DNA of 64,000 bases, taken from positions 9,259,001 through 9,323,000 of the forward strand of contig JAYKKT010000055.1 in the NCBI GenBank assembly GCA_036023115.1. Direction: 5' to 3'. Both the position numbers and the translations under genes were made by a program. Shown here one piece after another: positions 60,963-64,000 of the stretch (its first letter is position 1; the number at the start of each line of letters is the position of its first letter). The stretch is from Brasenia schreberi (Eukaryota; Streptophyta; Magnoliopsida; Nymphaeales; Cabombaceae). The notes beneath the pieces were generated by a model, which saw nothing but the letters and a program-made list of their open reading frames with translations, ran no database searches and was not told where the DNA came from.

Positions 60963-61753
60963 CCATCACATAATTACTCAACTTAGACGTAAGTATTAAA
61001 AATTAGGTGAAAAAGCCACACGAAACGAAATGTGACATGAACCCGGGAGGCGCGATCCCAGCCGTCGGTTGACCGACGGTGCTCACTTCGTACGTCCCGG
61101 GCAGAAGAAGCGCGTGATTCGAACCACCTGCCAGAGCTCTGCTGGAAACTCCACGCCGGAGCCCTTTCGTCCGGCAGCACGATGGCGGAATAGTGGTATT
61201 TGATCGGTGACGGGTTCATGACAGAGAATCTTTCGCCTCGAGGGGCGCCCGGGTGGTATATCACCGGCCTCTTCGCCGGGTTCCGGCCGAGGTGCCACGT
61301 TCTTCGGCCAAGGTGCCTCGTTGGCGGGAGCAACCCGAACGCCAAGTATGCTTTCTCCGGCGTGGAGTTTCCAACAGAGCTCCGGCTAGACACGTTTTCG
61401 CCGCCGTACCTCAGGCCGGAGCATATTCCTTGGCGGCCGTCTATCGTGTTCGCTAGACCGTACAGGCAGTCGTTCTCTGTCTACTGCTTCCTCGCCGGAG
61501 AGGCGTTGCCGGCGGCGAAGGAGTTCGATCTGAACCTGCCTTCTTCGTCGTTCACGACATTCACTAGCGATGAACCATCGTATGCTCCGGCTGCAGGTAG
61601 TTCAAATCACACTCTTGCTCCCTGAACGTAAGAAGTGAGCGCCGTCCTTCCACGGACGAAAGGGATCGCGCCTCCGGGGACACATTTCTCTTTGGTGTTG
61701 CTTTTCCATGTTATTTTTAATATTTACGTCTAAATTGAGTAATTATGTGATGG
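60963..61753. mobile_element. GC-rich fold-back element resembling a Pack-MULE
   Basis: The ends CCATCACATAATTACTCAA and TTGAGTAATTATGTGATGG are exact inverse complements. The inverted arms continue about 200 bases inward through CGTCTAA, GGAGGCGCGATCCC, GCTCACTTCG, GATTCGAACCACCTG and CTCTGCTGGAAACTCCACGCCGGAG (61137-61161, pairing with 61354-61378). The right arm holds an extra ~210-bp GC-rich piece (about 61384-61594). The loop and this piece are far more GC-rich than the neighbourhood and open over 61200-61625, as expected for captured exon sequence. I could not identify the source gene. No target duplication was found. Confidence 0.7.
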
Positions 61754-61799
61754 AACCAAAAGTCTTATTTCATTTACCTCTCATCCAAATCTATTCGAT

Positions 61800-62720
61800 A
61801 ACATTTGTCTTTGGCAAAATAGTAGGATGGACGACTTGCGGTCTCTTATAATTACTTAATATTTTAGTTTATAGGAAAAATTATTTGGTTTAGTTTTTAT
61901 GTGTTTAAATGATGATTCATCAATATTTAAAATATCACCATCAATATTATCAATGTCATTGTTATGTCATTTAAAAACTCATCCCTACTCTCTATGAACA
62001 TGAGGTCCCTATAATATAACCAATACCCTATTGATCCCTTTGAGTATCATATGAAGATATGCCTCATAGAGCTATCATTTAGCTTATTCTTAGATTGGTC
62101 TAAAGTCTTAACATATGCTACGAAGCTTCTGTATGTGACTAAGGTCTCGTTTGATACCAAACCACAACTCATATAGTTTAGTGAAAACAATATTACAAGA
62201 ATTTTTATTTAATATATACATAGTTGTTGATACTGCTTCTTCCCAAAATACTTTGGTAGAGAAACATCTCTTAACATAACCTTGTCATGTTTAGAAGAGT
62301 CATGTTATATTGCTTAGCTATACTATTTTGTTGAGATGTCCTAGACATTGTATTTTGTCTAACTATTGCAACGTATAGTAGGCACAAAAACTAAATTGCT
62401 CCTTATAGTAGGCACAATTAATACATAACTTAATAGGACGTCTGCTGCATCCATATTAAAGAACCCAACTCTAAGAACATCCGAATAAAAATTGTTTTTC
62501 CATAGAAGCTCAATGTTTATCGGGTCAGTACTCTTTGAGGTCCATGTCTTCAACTTTGCTCTTCGTCATGTGGTACATTGCTCTAGAGTCAATCCACTAA
62601 CCAAAAATATCTTGATCCAGGTGAAAGCGTTCTAAGATCATGCATACTACTTCACACTTCTCTTTTTAGTTGTCTTGTTGAGTGTTATTATCATCATTCT
62701 TCTGGTTGTAACAACCCCTT
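61800..62720 (-). mobile_element. Copia gag-pre-integrase/integrase remnant
   Basis: Down the minus strand from 62640: WIDSRAMYHMT (protease-end WI.DSGA..HMT), then SIAKQYNMTLLN and YFGKKQYQQL (the VP.YFWGEAV.TA..L region), then VKTLDQSKNKLNDSSMRHIF and GYWLYYRDLMF (ending near 61990). All frames are broken. Confidence 0.7.
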
Positions 62721-62979
62721 TTATAGTACCCTATTTTTCATAGTTGAAGCATTTTACCTAAGAAATAGATCCTTGTATTTTCTGGAATGCTTAAATGTTT
62801 TTGGTTGTAGCACACTTTTGTATAAATTACATGTATAAAAAAATATTGAAGCATTTATTATTAAATTGATAAGGAATAAAGAGATGGTGAGTGCGCTTGG
62901 TGTAAGCCAGAGGAAGGTCATTCAATCACCAGATGAGAGCAATTACAAGGAAGCAGTGGAGGTAATGGAATTTAAGCAG

Positions 62980-63320
62980 AAAAATTTCTCGTTTTACTTT
63001 TTATGTTAAAGAGTAGTAGTTTGACCCATATAAGGAGAGAATTGTCTTAACATAAACAAATGAGGTGATTCATTATGCTACTCATACAACTAATAGGTAT
63101 GTGAAATTAGTTTTTAATGCATATATATCATCTACTATTTTTGAAATTTATAATGAATATATATTCAGCGTTGCCAAGGTAGAAAATGCACATGTAAGGT
63201 TGAAAAGATTCATCGATAGCTTAACTAGGAGATTCGATATAATTTGAAAACAACTACATTCATTGATAGAGTTTTAGATTACATAATTGAAGAAGTCATT
63301 TAAAGAATAATGAACTATCA
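62980..63320 (+). mobile_element. Mutator/FAR1-type transposase tail fragment
   Basis: 63065-63247 reads IHYATHTTNR..., then VENAHVRLKRFIDSLTRRFDI, resembling the ..TTNRVE.AH..LKR.L..S.GDL motif near the C-terminus of MULE/FAR1-like transposases, with an internal insertion. Short and broken. Confidence 0.45.
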
Positions 63321-63331
63321 CCATTCATTAT

Positions 63332-64000
63332 TGTAAACACCCCTAAAAAAATTCAAAATAATTTTTTTTTATCTTTTAGAAATTTTATTTTTTTGGCAAC
63401 TTTGGGCCTTTTAAAGTTTTCTCAAATAAAGATACCTTAAATGGATTCAGTCTTGTGCCAAATTTTTCTAACAACCTCAAAATGATGGTAAATTGCATTC
63501 CTCTCAAAAATAATCCAATTTGGACAAAATTACACAAAAATGATTATTTTGCCCTCAAGGCCAAATTGACAGGATTTTACTTTTTCAATGATTACCTTTA
63601 AAGAAAGTATGATTTTAAATATGTTTCCTTAAATAAATAAATAAAAATGAGGATATTGGGAATCAAACTCAAAAATGTTTGCAAATTTATAAATTTAGAA
63701 AATTCTAAACCCCTAAAATTTAATGAATAAATTTGCTCGGTTGAGAATAGTCTAATTCTGAGACCTGATACCCAAGGGTTAAAGTGGTTCGATACCCTAC
63801 ACCCGTTAAAGTGGTTCGATATTCTACACCCATTTAAAGTGGTTAAATGGTCAGGTAGTTATAGACTAACTCACGAAGCGAAACTATGTCACTCATGCAA
63901 ATAAAAACCTGGGAATGAACCTCAGTGTTTTTCTAAAATAATATTTGAAGATTTCATTAAATTTGATGTTTTTAAATATAAAAAATAGTTTTAAAGAAAA
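63332..64000 (+). mobile_element. Gypsy LTR running off the right edge
   Basis: It begins TGTAAACACCCCTAAAAAAATTC, like the minus-strand start of the 32.4-34.6 kb LTR (TGTAAACACCCTAAATAAAATTC). 63779-63845 holds 2.5 imperfect copies of a ~30-bp unit with GTTAAAGTGGTTCGATA..CTACACCC. Confidence 0.6.

Noticed and set aside
60983..61393. 136-residue minus-strand ORF in the fold-back element
   Set aside because: It runs through the inverted arm and matches the arm of the 51.6-kb copy in translation, so it reflects repeat sequence, not a gene.
1..64000. CRISPR array, bacterial-type operon, viral insertion or clustered biosynthetic pathway
   Set aside because: No regularly spaced repeats with unique spacers, no adjacent co-directional genes, and no viral-type proteins other than retrotransposon domains were seen.

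Overview
This window is nuclear DNA from a flowering plant. It is AT-rich, its genes are split by GT-AG introns, and it carries a plant NAC domain, a plant receptor kinase, an augmin subunit and most classes of plant transposable element (copia, gypsy, RTE-type LINE, hAT, CACTA, Mutator-like, SINE-like). The genome looks large and repeat-rich: one intron is 6.1 kb and full of nested retrotransposons. I cannot name the species.

Layout. 1-2.4 kb: an intronless, broken NAC transcription-factor copy followed directly by a copia polypurine tract and LTR, then a second copia 3' end. 3.05-11.05 kb (minus): six exons of a ZIP zinc transporter of the ZTP29 type. The remaining 3' exons must lie left of the window, so the NAC/copia block sits in an intron. 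Intron 1 (4.9-11.0 kb) holds two copia families and two LINE insertions with exact target-site duplications. 12-13.9 kb: a decayed RTE LINE. 14.5-16.4 kb (minus): three frameshifted exons resembling augmin subunit 5. 18.5-19.3 kb: another copia 5' end carrying a 47-bp LINE tail. 20.2-20.9 kb: hAT transposase remnant.

24.18-27.38 kb (+) holds the only complete gene: a two-exon, 894-residue LRR receptor-like kinase of the At5g06940 type, with the pseudokinase change HRD to HRN. A second hAT remnant follows. 30.9-38.8 kb is one terminal-inverted-repeat element with perfect 15-bp ends and an 8-bp target duplication. It contains a minus-strand gypsy element with a 2.16-kb LTR and a deleted reverse-transcriptase core. 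42.7-45.4 kb and 48.5-50.7 kb are decayed copia elements. Between them lie a broken kinase exon (46.4 kb) and an unassigned exon-like block (47.0 kb).

51-64 kb is repeats: CACTA ends, a 58-bp palindrome, a ~0.9-kb repeat family in direct and inverted copies, a GC-rich fold-back element resembling a Pack-MULE (61 kb), copia integrase, a Mutator/FAR1-like piece and a gypsy LTR running off the right edge.

I see no operon-like or defence-like system. The unusual content is transposon architecture (nesting, capture, extreme 5' truncation, fold-back structure) and the pseudokinase receptor. All identities rest on reading translations and motifs by eye; no database search was possible.
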